DNA of 64,000 bases from Fodinicola acaciae. Its GTDB lineage: Bacteria; Actinomycetota; Actinomycetes; Mycobacteriales; HKI-0501. The notes beneath the pieces are model-generated. The model saw nothing but the letters and a program-made list of their open reading frames with translations. It did not search any database and had not been told where the DNA came from. The position numbers were made by a program, and so were the translations under genes. How positions within the stretch are numbered: the first letter of the stretch is position 1; the number at the start of each line of letters is the position of its first letter. Location: NCBI RefSeq assembly GCF_010993745.1, contig NZ_WOTN01000001.1:871235-935234 (forward strand), read 5' to 3'. Shown here piece after piece: positions 7,967-16,673 of the stretch.

Positions 7967-9153
7967 CCCGGACGACCGAGCCGGAGCACGCAGAGGCCGG
8001 TGTTCCGTACGCCAACTGTCACATCTGTCCGGAGGCTCGGGACGCGGCGGTCCGGGTGTTGTCCAGCGGCTGGGTGACCGCCGGCGCGCAGACGGTCGCC
8101 TTCGAGCGCGAGCTCGGTGACTGGGTCGGCGCGGCGGAGACGGTCGCCGTCAGCTCCTGTACGGCCGCGATCGAGCTGTCCCTGCGCGCCCTCGGACTGC
8201 CGCCCGGCGCGCCGGTGCTGACACCGACGTTGACCTTCTGCGGAGCCGTCCACGCGATCGTCCACAGTGGACTGAGGCCGGTGCTGGTGGACACCGACGA
8301 GGCGACCCTCACGGTGAACGCCGAGACGGTCGCGGAGGCCGCGACGCGGGTACGCCCGGCCGCGATGGTGATCCAGCACATGGCCGGTTTTCCGGTCGAG
8401 GTAAGGGAAATCGCGGCCGCTGCCGGCCTGCCGCTGGACCGCGTGGTCGAGGACGCCGCGCACGGACTCGGTGCCGCGGTGGCTGGCGAGCCGGTCGGTA
8501 CGGTCTCGCGGGCGACCTGTTTCAGCTTCTACGCGACCAAAAACCTGCCGATCGGCGAGGGCGGCGCGGTCACCACGGCGGACGCCGACTTCGCCGGCCG
8601 GCTCCGCGAGATGCGCCAGCACGGCATGAGCCGGGACGCCTGGCGCCGCTATCACCCCGGCGGCGGCTGGCGTTACGCCGTCGACTCGGACGGGATGAAG
8701 GCCAACTTCACCGACCTGCAGGCGGCGATCGGCCGGGCCCAGCTGACCCACCTCACCGACTGGCAACGGCGTCGAGCGCGGCTGGCGGCCCGTTACGACG
8801 CGGCGCTGGCCGACGTGCCCGGCATTGTCCTGCCACCGCGCCGAAAAACTGGCGCACACGCCTGGCATCTGTACGTGATCAGGGTCGGGCCGGACTATGG
8901 GCGCAGCCGCGACGAGCTGATCGCTGGGCTCACCGAACGGGGCATCGGCACGTCCGTACATTTCGTGCCGGTCCACCAGTTCGACCACTTCCGGCGGATC
9001 CTCGGCCGACCGCGGCTGCCGGTCGCCGACCGGGTGGCCGACCAACTTCTTTCGCTGCCACTGCATCCGCAACTGTCCGATGTGGACGTTGACCGGGTCG
9101 TGGCCCATGTCGCGGCGCTGGGGCGCCGGACAGGAGGTCATCATGGTGCCTGA
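7963..9153 (+). CDS. DegT/DnrJ/EryC1-family PLP-dependent sugar aminotransferase
   Basis: 396 residues with the family pattern: the N-terminal region with GWVTAGAQTVAFERELGDWV, VAVSSCTAAIELSLRALG for cofactor phosphate binding, VVEDAAHGLGA, and the PLP Schiff-base lysine K193 in FYATKNLPIGEGG. These enzymes transaminate the keto group of nucleotide-linked 4-keto or 3-keto deoxysugars using glutamate. The next gene encodes a dehydratase-type enzyme that can make such a keto sugar, and a formyltransferase sits further down, so the locus can build an amino and possibly N-formylamino sugar. It overlaps the preceding gene (ATGA). Confidence 0.9.
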   Translation: MTRTTEPEHAEAGVPYANCHICPEARDAAVRVLSSGWVTAGAQTVAFERELGDWVGAAETVAVSSCTAAIELSLRALGLPPGAPVLTPTLTFCGAVHAIVHSGLRPVLVDTDEATLTVNAETVAEAATRVRPAAMVIQHMAGFPVEVREIAAAAGLPLDRVVEDAAHGLGAAVAGEPVGTVSRATCFSFYATKNLPIGEGGAVTTADADFAGRLREMRQHGMSRDAWRRYHPGGGWRYAVDSDGMKANFTDLQAAIGRAQLTHLTDWQRRRARLAARYDAALADVPGIVLPPRRKTGAHAWHLYVIRVGPDYGRSRDELIAGLTERGIGTSVHFVPVHQFDHFRRILGRPRLPVADRVADQLLSLPLHPQLSDVDVDRVVAHVAALGRRTGGHHGA

Positions 9154-10633
9154 CCGTTGGTGGCGGCGCCGGCCGGTCACCCAGCCGCGGGGAAGCCGCA
9201 CGCTGATCCTCGGTGCCGGTGACGCCGGCCGCACGCTGACGCAGGATCTGTTGCGCAGCCCCGAATACGGACTGTCGCCCATCGGTTTTCTCGACGACGT
9301 AGAGAAGTCGCGGGTCGACCGGTTGCCGGTGCTCGGCACGCTCGGCGAGGTGGAGCGGGTCGTACGCGCGCACGGCGTCGACGTGGTGATCGTCGCGATC
9401 CCGTCTCTGCCGCCGATCGAGCTCGGCGAGCTGATGCGGTCGGCGGTCCGCAGCGGCTGCCGGGTCCGCTATCTGCCCTCGTTCCACGCCGCCGTCCAGC
9501 GGGAGACCAGAGGCGGTGACCTGTGCGAGGTCCCACCGGCCTCGCTACTGGGCCGCGACGAGGTGCACGTCGTACGCTCGGCGACCCAGGCCACCGTCCG
9601 TGGCCGGCGGGTCCTGGTGACCGGCGCCGGCGGGTCGATCGGCAGCGAGCTGTGCCGGCAGATCCGGTCCTATCGGCCGGCCGCGCTGTTCATGCTCGAC
9701 CACGACGAGTCCAACCTGCACCGGTTGCAGCTGGAGGTCAGCGGCGAGGCGTTGCTCGACACCGACGAGCTGATCGTCGCGGACATCCGGGACCAGGCGC
9801 GCGTACGGCAGGTGTTCGCGACCTTCCGGCCGCAGGTGGTTTTTCACGCGGCGGCGCACAAACACCTGCCGCTGTTGGAGCGCCATCCCTGTGAAGGAGT
9901 GAAATCCAACGTCCTCGGCACGGCCCACCTGATCGACGCGGCGGTCGAGCACGGCGCCGAGCGGTTCGTGCTGATCTCGACCGACAAGGCGGCGGCGCCG
10001 ACCTCGGTGCTGGGGGCCACCAAAAGGCTGGCCGAGCTGCTGGTACGCAGCCGCGCCGGCGGCGCCACCAGCATCGCCTCGGTCCGCTTCGGCAACGTGC
10101 TCGGCAGCCGCGGCTCCTTCCTGCACACGCTGGCGCACCAGATCGCGACGCACCAGCCGGTGACCGTCACCGACCCAGACGTCGACCGGTTCTTCATGAC
10201 CGTCGAGGAGGCGGTCGGGCTGGTGCTGGAGGCCGGCGCGATGGCCGAGGCCGGCGAGACTTTCGTGCTGGACATGGGAGATCCGGTGCGGATCGTCTCA
10301 CTCGTCGAGGCGTACGCGATGCATGTCGGCGTGTCCGACGTACGGATCCGGTTCACCGGTCTGCGGCCCGGCGAGAAGCTCAACGAGGACCTGTTCAGCG
10401 ACGCCGAGGAACGGATCCCGACCGGCCATCCGCGGATCTCGGCCACCCAGGGGGTGGCGCTGCCGCCCGACTTCGCCGACCAGCTGGCCAGGTTGTACGA
10501 CGCGGCCGCCAGCAATCTGCCGGACGACACGCGCAAGCTGCTGGCGGACCTGGTGCCGGAATACACACCACCGACGCTCGCGGTCCCGGCGGCCAGCGGA
10601 CTGTTCGGCGACTTCTACCCGGACGACTTCTGA
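9143..10633 (+). CDS. FlaA1/EpsC/CapD-type nucleotide-sugar 4,6-dehydratase or epimerase
   Basis: 496 residues. An N-terminal Rossmann domain (LILGAGDAGRTL) of the CoA-binding/PglD type precedes the main extended-SDR domain with GAGGSIGSELCRQI and the family signature STDKAAAPTSVLGATKRLAE. Related proteins (PglF, WbpM, CapD) are membrane anchored by four N-terminal helices; this one lacks them and begins at the first Rossmann domain. The ATG at 9143 has CAGGAGG ideally placed; a longer frame from 9080 lies inside the aminotransferase gene. The likely reaction is conversion of UDP-GlcNAc to a 4-keto-6-deoxy sugar, the substrate for the aminotransferase just upstream. Confidence 0.88.
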   Translation: MVPDRWWRRRPVTQPRGSRTLILGAGDAGRTLTQDLLRSPEYGLSPIGFLDDVEKSRVDRLPVLGTLGEVERVVRAHGVDVVIVAIPSLPPIELGELMRSAVRSGCRVRYLPSFHAAVQRETRGGDLCEVPPASLLGRDEVHVVRSATQATVRGRRVLVTGAGGSIGSELCRQIRSYRPAALFMLDHDESNLHRLQLEVSGEALLDTDELIVADIRDQARVRQVFATFRPQVVFHAAAHKHLPLLERHPCEGVKSNVLGTAHLIDAAVEHGAERFVLISTDKAAAPTSVLGATKRLAELLVRSRAGGATSIASVRFGNVLGSRGSFLHTLAHQIATHQPVTVTDPDVDRFFMTVEEAVGLVLEAGAMAEAGETFVLDMGDPVRIVSLVEAYAMHVGVSDVRIRFTGLRPGEKLNEDLFSDAEERIPTGHPRISATQGVALPPDFADQLARLYDAAASNLPDDTRKLLADLVPEYTPPTLAVPAASGLFGDFYPDDF

Positions 10634-11610
10634 TGCGCGCGTCGATGGTCCAGGCCGGGTCGAGACTGGTCGTGCAGTGCACCGACCGCTCGCTGACGCG
10701 GCTGCTGCTGGAGGCCGGCGACGGCGCGTGGCGGCCGGTGCCGTACCTGACCGACGCCGACATCCGCGTGACCGTGTCCCACGACCGAGCCGCGTTCGAC
10801 ACGACCGGATGGGAACCGCTCACCCGTGGCGCATACCGGCGAGAGGGCCGGGTGGTCCTGCACAACGCCTGCGGATCCGGCTTTGACCTGCATGTCTGCG
10901 CCGATACGGAAGAACTCGCAGTGCAGGCGCGATGGCGACCGCCGCATCGCGAACGGCTCGCGGCGTTGCTGTTGCGCTCGAGATTTCACCTGCTGGCACG
11001 GGCCGTCCTGCTGCAATATCCGGCGATGTGGTGGGCCGGACGCGCCGGCGCGGTGCCGCTGCATGCGGCCGCGGTGACCGTCGGTGCGGCGACACCGCTG
11101 CTGGTCGGCCCCGGTGGTGTCGGGCGTTCGACACTGTTGTTGCAGGCCGTCGAAAACGGTGGCCAGGCATGTTCGGACAACCTCTGCGTCAGCGCCGGCG
11201 ATGAGGCCTACGGCGTGGTCGAGCCGGTACGCGTGGCCGGTGGTGGCGGTCGGCGGATGGCGTACGGCCGCGGCGAGCTCTCGCTGCCGGGCCGGGTCGA
11301 CGGTCTGTGGCCGGACCGGATTGTCGTGCTGCGTCGGGGAAACAGCGCGTCGCCGGTGGTACGCGACCTGGCGCCGGAGGCGGCGGCCGGCGTCCTGACC
11401 GCCGGCACGTACATGGCCGGTGAGCTGCGTCGCTATTGGGCGTTCGCGGCGACTTTGGCGATGGGGACCGGCGTCGGTCCGGTCCATCCGCCGGTGGCCG
11501 CGGTCGCCGCCGGATTGGCCGATCGCTTGCCAGCCACCGAAATCACGCTGGCGGCGAGTCCAACCATCGGACTGGGCGAGCTGCTGGCCGGGTCGGGAGT
11601 GCCGGCATGA
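10633..11610 (+). CDS. HprK-like P-loop protein with altered Walker A lysine
   Basis: 325 residues starting inside the previous stop codon (TGATG). The C-terminal half resembles the HPr-kinase-like P-loop proteins: the strand AVPLHAAAVTVGAATPLLVG leads into GPGGVGRST at 159-167. The residue normally Lys in GxxxxGK(S/T) is Arg165, so nucleotide handling may be changed. The N-terminal 150 residues have no recognised domain but include a segment rich in Arg and hydrophobics (RFHLLARAVLLQYPAMWWAGRAG) similar to that found before the P-loop in other HprK-like proteins of glycan and peptide clusters. It overlaps the next glycosyltransferase by four bases. A phosphotransfer or regulatory role in glycan assembly is inferred only from context. 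Confidence 0.65.
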   Translation: MRASMVQAGSRLVVQCTDRSLTRLLLEAGDGAWRPVPYLTDADIRVTVSHDRAAFDTTGWEPLTRGAYRREGRVVLHNACGSGFDLHVCADTEELAVQARWRPPHRERLAALLLRSRFHLLARAVLLQYPAMWWAGRAGAVPLHAAAVTVGAATPLLVGPGGVGRSTLLLQAVENGGQACSDNLCVSAGDEAYGVVEPVRVAGGGGRRMAYGRGELSLPGRVDGLWPDRIVVLRRGNSASPVVRDLAPEAAAGVLTAGTYMAGELRRYWAFAATLAMGTGVGPVHPPVAAVAAGLADRLPATEITLAASPTIGLGELLAGSGVPA

Positions 11611-12767
11611 GAGTGCTGCGCGTCGCCACCGTCGTGACCCGGTTCGAGGCCGGCGCAGGTGTCGTCGCACTGCGTGGTGCGCGGTCGCTCGACCCGGACC
11701 GCTATCAGGTGAGCATCATCGCCGGCAGCGGCGACCGGCTGCTGGAGGAGGCCGCCGACGCCGGCCTGGACGTCATCGTCGAGCCCAGCCTGCGCGCGCC
11801 GATCTCACCACGCGACGACCTGCGGGCTCTCGGCCGGCTGACCGAGGTGATCGGTCGCGAAGGCTACGACCTGGTGCACACGCACAGCGCGAAAGCCGGC
11901 GCGATCGGCCGGCTGGCGGCACATCGCGCCGGCGTGCCGCGAATTGTCCATACGTTCCACGGTTTTCCGTTCCACGAGTTCCAGTCGGCCGCGCGGCGGT
12001 CGGCGTACGTCCACATCGAGCGCCGGCTCGGCCGGTTCACCGACGTGGCGCTGTGCGTCGGTACGAACGTGGCGGTCGAGGCGATCCGCCGCCGGCTCGT
12101 CGCACCGGAGCGGATACGCACCATCGGCGTGACCGTGGACGTCACGGCACCGGTCCGTACGCCGGCATCCACGGCAAGAGCGCGTGCGGCGTTGGGACTG
12201 CCGGTCGGCGTGCCCGTCGTTGGCGCGGTCGGCCGGCTGGCCTATCAAAAAGCGCCGGAGGATTTCGTAGCGGCGATGGTCGCGCTCAACCGGCCGGGCG
12301 TACGCGGCGTGTGGATCGGCGGCGGCGAGCTGGCCGAGAAAGTCCGCCGGCTGGCCGAAAAGGCAACCGCCGGCGTCACTTTCGTCGGCGAGCGCGCAAA
12401 CGTGCCGGAGCTGCTGCCGGCCTTCGACGTTTTCGCTCTGCCGAGCCGATACGAGGGCCTGCCGGTGGCGATCGTGGAGGCGATGGTCTGCGGGATCCCG
12501 GTGGTCGCGACCGCGGTCAACGCGGTGTCCGACGTGGTCGTCCCCGGTGAGACGGGCCTGCTCGTACGGCCGGAGGATCCGCGCCAGCTCGCCGCGGCTT
12601 TGGCTTACCTGCTGGATAATCCGGCCGCTGCGGCCAGGATGGCCGGCGCCGCGAAGGCCCGGCTCGGCGAGCGCCACACCGGGCACAGCCTCGCCGACGT
12701 GCTCGTCGAGGCCTATGCAGCCGGCCGGAGTCGGGTGCATTCGATCAAGGAGCCAACATGCGCGTAG
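11607..12767 (+). CDS. GT4-family glycosyltransferase
   Basis: 386 residues from the ATG at 11607 that overlaps the upstream stop. The N-terminus MRVLRVATVVTRFEAGAG, the middle VHTHSAKAGAIGRLAAHRAG and PRIVHTFHGFPFHEFQS are acceptor-domain features, and the C-terminal domain has GAVGRLAYQKAPEDFVAAM, the donor-binding EX7E region RYEGLPVAIVEAMVCGIPVV and GETGLLV. The enzyme should add a nucleotide-activated sugar to the lipid-linked glycan at the inner face of the membrane. It is the best-preserved glycosyltransferase of the operon. Its last codons overlap the start of the RtcB-like gene by ten bases. Confidence 0.9.
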   Translation: MRVLRVATVVTRFEAGAGVVALRGARSLDPDRYQVSIIAGSGDRLLEEAADAGLDVIVEPSLRAPISPRDDLRALGRLTEVIGREGYDLVHTHSAKAGAIGRLAAHRAGVPRIVHTFHGFPFHEFQSAARRSAYVHIERRLGRFTDVALCVGTNVAVEAIRRRLVAPERIRTIGVTVDVTAPVRTPASTARARAALGLPVGVPVVGAVGRLAYQKAPEDFVAAMVALNRPGVRGVWIGGGELAEKVRRLAEKATAGVTFVGERANVPELLPAFDVFALPSRYEGLPVAIVEAMVCGIPVVATAVNAVSDVVVPGETGLLVRPEDPRQLAAALAYLLDNPAAAARMAGAAKARLGERHTGHSLADVLVEAYAAGRSRVHSIKEPTCA

Positions 12768-14188
12768 ACATCATCGGCCGGCCCAACCGGCCGGACGACC
12801 TGACCGTGTTCGACAGCGCTGTCATGCCGGCCGACCCGGCGCTGCTCGACCGGCTCCGCGACGGCACGGCCACCGCCGACCTGGCCGCGCCACCGGTCGT
12901 ACTTCCGGACTTCTGCCACAAAAACAAGTCGGAGATGCCGTCCAGCATCGCGGTCGCGACTCGCGGCTCGATCCGGCCGACGCTCACCGACGCCGCGCTC
13001 AACTGCGGCATGGCGCTGGCCACGCTGGACATCCCGAAGCCGGCGGTGGCCGCGGTCAGCGACTTCTATCGCCGTGTACGCGAGCGGTTTCCCAATCCGC
13101 CCGGCTGGCGGTTCGAGCTGAGCCGCAAGGAGGTCCTGCGCGCGGCCGTCGAGGGCGCCGACTTCGCGGTCGAGCGGTTCGGCATCGACCGCGCAGACCT
13201 GGACCGGGTCGAGGAGTTCGGCCGGCTGCCGGTCGACGAGCTCGGCGGTGCCGTACGCGCTCGCAAGGAGCTGCCGTGGATCTGCGTTCAGCTGGCCCGG
13301 CTGCGCTTCGGCACCATCGGTCCGAGCACGCACTTCCTGGAACTGCAGGAGGTCGAGGAGATCCTCGAGCCGGAGATCGCCGGCCGGCTCGGCCTGCACG
13401 CCGGGCAGGTCACGATGCAATACCACAACGGCGGCGGCGTGCTGACCGGCCAGATCGGCGAGATGTACGCCCGTCGCAAGTCCGCCTCGCGGATGCTCCG
13501 CACGGAGATGGCGCTGGCCAAGCCGCTCGCGCACCTGCGCGCCGGCGGCCTCGCGGACGCGCGGCGGCGATACGAGACGTACTTCCGCGCCGGCTGTCCG
13601 TCGATCCCGGTCGACGGCGACGAAGGCCGCCGCATCCTGCTCGCACAGCGCCTGTCGATGAACTACGGCTTCGCCTACCGGTTGGCGACCTACGCCATGC
13701 TGCGGCAGTTCGCGCGCGAGGCTTTCGGCGCGCGGATCAGGCTGGTCGTCGACTCGCCGCACAACTCCGTCTACGAGGAGACGGTCGGCGGCGAGACGGC
13801 GTACGTCCACCGGCACAACGCGGCACGCGCCTGGACGCCGGAGCTGATGACCGGCCATCCGGCCTTCGCCGAGACCGGCCAACCGCTGCTGGTGCCCGGT
13901 ACGAACCGCACCTCGTCGTTCATCTGCGTGCCGGCGCCGCGGGCACACCGCAGCCTCTACACCGCCTGCCATGGCACCGGCAGCATCATCAGCGCCTTCG
14001 AACGGGACGGTCGATCGGGTCTGGATCCGTATGGCCGGCGCACGATGAACTTCGGCTATTCCGACGCCGACCACCAGGACGTGCCACAGCTGGACGACAA
14101 AGGCGTCGACGAGGCCCTCGGCATCCTGTCCGGCAACGGACTGGTCCGTCCGGTCGCGCGACTACGTCCGTTCGCGGTGTTGCGATGA
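12758..14188 (+). CDS. Divergent RtcB-family (RNA 3'-phosphate ligase fold) protein in a glycan operon
   Basis: 476 residues aligning along their length with RtcB ligase. Motif pairs against E. coli RtcB: LNCGM for DIGCGM, GTIGPSTHFLELQ for GTLGTGNHFIEI, QYHNGGG for LHSGSRG, SPHN for HHN, PGTN for PGSM, and ACHGTG for CSHGAG. Kept are the manganese ligands C83, H192, H223 and H335 and the guanylated histidine H405. Lost are the metal-binding Asp (Ala here), the Asn before the HF motif (Thr here) and the Arg of HGAGR (Ser here). RtcB normally joins RNA 2',3'-cyclic phosphate to 5'-OH through a GMP-histidine intermediate. This copy sits in a run of overlapping glycan genes, between a glycosyltransferase and an APH-fold kinase, so a non-RNA substrate is plausible but unproven. 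No archease gene is nearby. Confidence 0.8.
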   Translation: MRVDIIGRPNRPDDLTVFDSAVMPADPALLDRLRDGTATADLAAPPVVLPDFCHKNKSEMPSSIAVATRGSIRPTLTDAALNCGMALATLDIPKPAVAAVSDFYRRVRERFPNPPGWRFELSRKEVLRAAVEGADFAVERFGIDRADLDRVEEFGRLPVDELGGAVRARKELPWICVQLARLRFGTIGPSTHFLELQEVEEILEPEIAGRLGLHAGQVTMQYHNGGGVLTGQIGEMYARRKSASRMLRTEMALAKPLAHLRAGGLADARRRYETYFRAGCPSIPVDGDEGRRILLAQRLSMNYGFAYRLATYAMLRQFAREAFGARIRLVVDSPHNSVYEETVGGETAYVHRHNAARAWTPELMTGHPAFAETGQPLLVPGTNRTSSFICVPAPRAHRSLYTACHGTGSIISAFERDGRSGLDPYGRRTMNFGYSDADHQDVPQLDDKGVDEALGILSGNGLVRPVARLRPFAVLR

Positions 14189-15405
14189 CCGCCACCGTGG
14201 CCGCACCACAGGTGTGGCGTGGTGTGCTGCCGGACCGGCCTTTCGTCACGCTGCCGTCCCGGCGCCGGCCGGTGGTGATCGCCGAGAACCAGCGCCAGGT
14301 GCGGTCGTACGTCCGCACCGCTCTGTTGACAGCGCCGCCGGGATCGCGGCTGCCGGGCTGGGTTTTCGGTGCCGCGCAACAGGTGATGCGCGCGCCGGCC
14401 AGCTGGCGGCTGATGCCGGCGCTCGACAGGCACGCCGCCGTACGCAGTGAGTTCGCCGAGTTCGTGGCCGCGCTTGGGGTCAGCGTCGCGGTGCTGAACC
14501 ACAGCCACGACCCCGACACCAGGTGCGTGGTCCTGATGTTCGACCACGACCAGCGATGGCCGGTGCTCGCGGCGAAACTGCCGTCTGGGCCGGCGGCGGC
14601 GAGCCGCGTACGGCGCGAGGCCGACCGGCTGGCCGCGATCGCGCGGCTGTCGCTCGGCGACCTTCGCCGTCACGTGCCTGCCGTGGTGGAGGTGCTGGAT
14701 CACGACGGCCTTCCGGTGCTGGTCACGACCGGCCAACCCGGGGTGCCGATGCTTGTCCACTATCACCGGGCCGGTCACACGGCCGATCCGCGCGCCGTAC
14801 GCGCCGACTTCGCGGCCGCCGGACGCTGGCTGGCGGCCGTACGCGCCGCCACCGCCGACGGCGCCGCGCCGATGGGCCTTCCCGACGACACGGTCCAGGC
14901 GCTGCGCGACCGTCACGGTCTGGCAAAGCTCGACGCCCTGCAGTCCCGGATGGGTCGCTACGGCGTGCCGCGGACAGTCGTGCACGGCGACTTCTGGCCC
15001 GGCAACATTCTGCTCACCGCCGGCCGAGTGTCCGGTGTGGTCGACTGGGAATGGTCGCGGGCGGCTGGCAACCCGGTCCGCGACCTGGCCCGCTTCGCCG
15101 TCGGCTACTCGTCCTACCTGGACCGTCACACGCGGCCCGGCCGGCGCGTACGCGGCCATCCGGGGCTGGTGGCGGGGGAGTTCGGCGCCGGTGTGGCGTA
15201 CGCACTGGACGGCTCGGGTTGGTATCCGGACCTCGTGCGCCGCTTCCTCACGACCGGACTGCGCCGCTTTGGCGTGCCGGCCGAGCTTGGTCGCGACGCC
15301 GCGCTGGCCGAGGTCGCCGCGATCGCCGCGGAGTCCGCCGACCCGGATTTCGCCAGCCGCCAGATCCAGCTGTTCAACCGGCTCGCCGAAGCGAAGGCGG
15401 CCTGA
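14185..15405 (+). CDS. APH-fold phosphotransferase
   Basis: 406 residues from the ATG at 14185 overlapping the RtcB-like stop (ATGA). The C-terminal kinase lobe has the catalytic loop VVHGDFWPGN (H267, D269, N274) and metal-binding D287 in GVVDWEWSRA, the aminoglycoside-phosphotransferase/choline-kinase signature. The N-lobe lysine is likely in PVLAAKLPSG. The first 110 residues carry no recognised domain. Such kinases phosphorylate hydroxyls of sugars, choline or antibiotics. Between an RtcB-fold gene and a polymerase, the likely substrate is a sugar or polyol used in the glycan rather than an antibiotic. The frame stays open far upstream but that part belongs to other genes. Confidence 0.8.
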   Translation: MTATVAAPQVWRGVLPDRPFVTLPSRRRPVVIAENQRQVRSYVRTALLTAPPGSRLPGWVFGAAQQVMRAPASWRLMPALDRHAAVRSEFAEFVAALGVSVAVLNHSHDPDTRCVVLMFDHDQRWPVLAAKLPSGPAAASRVRREADRLAAIARLSLGDLRRHVPAVVEVLDHDGLPVLVTTGQPGVPMLVHYHRAGHTADPRAVRADFAAAGRWLAAVRAATADGAAPMGLPDDTVQALRDRHGLAKLDALQSRMGRYGVPRTVVHGDFWPGNILLTAGRVSGVVDWEWSRAAGNPVRDLARFAVGYSSYLDRHTRPGRRVRGHPGLVAGEFGAGVAYALDGSGWYPDLVRRFLTTGLRRFGVPAELGRDAALAEVAAIAAESADPDFASRQIQLFNRLAEAKAA

Positions 15406-15407
15406 CG

Positions 15408-16673
15408 ATGCTGGACGTACGTCCTCGGCCGGAGCTGCTCGCGCCGCGTGGCACGGCCGAGCGGGCCGCGCTGCTGGCCGTGACGGCGTCGGTCGTGTTC
15501 CAGCCGATCCTGCATCCGGCCGGGCCCGGCAACAGCTCGCCGGTCGACGTCTTCCTGCTCCTCGCCTTGCTCGCCACCGCGGTGTGGGCCAGCACCAGCG
15601 GCCTGCGGCTGCGCGCGCCGTATGTGCTGCCGGTCGCTGTCTCGATCCTGGCCGGCGCACTGTCCGGCCTGTTCGGCCCACTGCCGCAGGTCACCATCCT
15701 GCCGCTGGTCCAGGACGCCGTACTCGTGGCGTGGTGCGTCGCGATCGTCAATGTCGCCCGACAACCAGGTGCGCTCCGGGTGATCAGCAGGGCCTGGGCG
15801 GTCTCCGCGACGATCTACGCCGGCGTACTGGTCGGCGCCTCGCTGCTGGGATTGACGGCGATCGAGGGAATCGTTGCCAGAGAAGGAAACCGAGCGTTGT
15901 TCACCTTCGGCGACCCGAACTACGCCGCGACGTACTGGGTCAGCTCGATCTTCCTCGTCTTCGCCACCGGCTATCCGGCCAACCGGTGGCTGCGGCGGCT
16001 GAGCTATCTGCTGCTGGCCTGGTCGTTGGTGCTGACCGAGTCCAACGGCGGCATGATCGAGCTCGCGGCGGGTGCCGGCCTGCTCCTGCTGGTCACGATC
16101 TATCGCCGCCGTGGCCTCGTGCCGGTGATCGCCGTGGTGCTCGCGGCCGGCATGGCCGCCGGCGGACTGATCGCCTCGCTCGGCCAGATCCAGGTCTGGG
16201 CCCGCGACTCCGGCCAGCCGCTGCTGGTCAACTCGCTCGGCCGAAGCAACGCGAGCAGCGCGCAACGGACCGCGCTGATCACCGAGTCGCTGCAGCTGTA
16301 CGCCACTGCCGGCCTGCTCGGATCCGGTCCTTCGACGACCAAGCAGCTGCTGGCCGACCGGCAGTATCCGTACGCGAAGGAGGCGCACGACGACCTGCTC
16401 GCGGCGCTGATCGAACGCGGACCGCTCGGCGCCTTCGCGTTCGTCCTGCTGGCGGCAGTCGCCGCGTGGCGCGCGACCGTGGCGTTGCGGGCTCCGCCGA
16501 CGGAGATCCCGCGGCCGGTCGGCGTGGTGGCCGGGCTGCTCGCGATGGCGGTGGCCAGCGCGTACTACGAGGTGCTGCATTTCCGATACGTCTGGCTGCT
16601 GCTCGCGCTGGTCGCGGTGCTCGCGATGCCACTGGATCCGCGCCGTACGCCGGCACCTGGAGGCCCGCGATGA
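15408..16673 (+). CDS. Wzy/O-antigen-ligase-like polytopic membrane protein (glycan polymerase)
   Basis: 421 residues with about ten hydrophobic segments (for example VDVFLLLALLATAVWASTS, VPVIAVVLAAGMAAGGLIAS, FAFVLLAAVAAW, YVWLLLALVAVLAMPL). A longer extracytoplasmic region between about 260 and 350 contains TFGDPNY-type upstream loop residues and Arg/His-containing EAHDDLLAALIERGPLG, the usual place of the Wzy_C motif. The protein should polymerise lipid-linked repeat units or ligate the chain outside the membrane. ATG 15408 follows two bases after the kinase stop; the stop overlaps the flippase start. Assignment rests on topology, the ERGPLG segment and context. Confidence 0.8.
   Translation: MLDVRPRPELLAPRGTAERAALLAVTASVVFQPILHPAGPGNSSPVDVFLLLALLATAVWASTSGLRLRAPYVLPVAVSILAGALSGLFGPLPQVTILPLVQDAVLVAWCVAIVNVARQPGALRVISRAWAVSATIYAGVLVGASLLGLTAIEGIVAREGNRALFTFGDPNYAATYWVSSIFLVFATGYPANRWLRRLSYLLLAWSLVLTESNGGMIELAAGAGLLLLVTIYRRRGLVPVIAVVLAAGMAAGGLIASLGQIQVWARDSGQPLLVNSLGRSNASSAQRTALITESLQLYATAGLLGSGPSTTKQLLADRQYPYAKEAHDDLLAALIERGPLGAFAFVLLAAVAAWRATVALRAPPTEIPRPVGVVAGLLAMAVASAYYEVLHFRYVWLLLALVAVLAMPLDPRRTPAPGGPR

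Noticed and set aside
12547-14184. 546-codon upstream extension of the APH-fold kinase frame
   Set aside because: It lies in the second frame of the GT4 and RtcB-like genes and is Arg/Pro/Gly rich. The kinase starts at ATG 14185 in the ATGA overlap.
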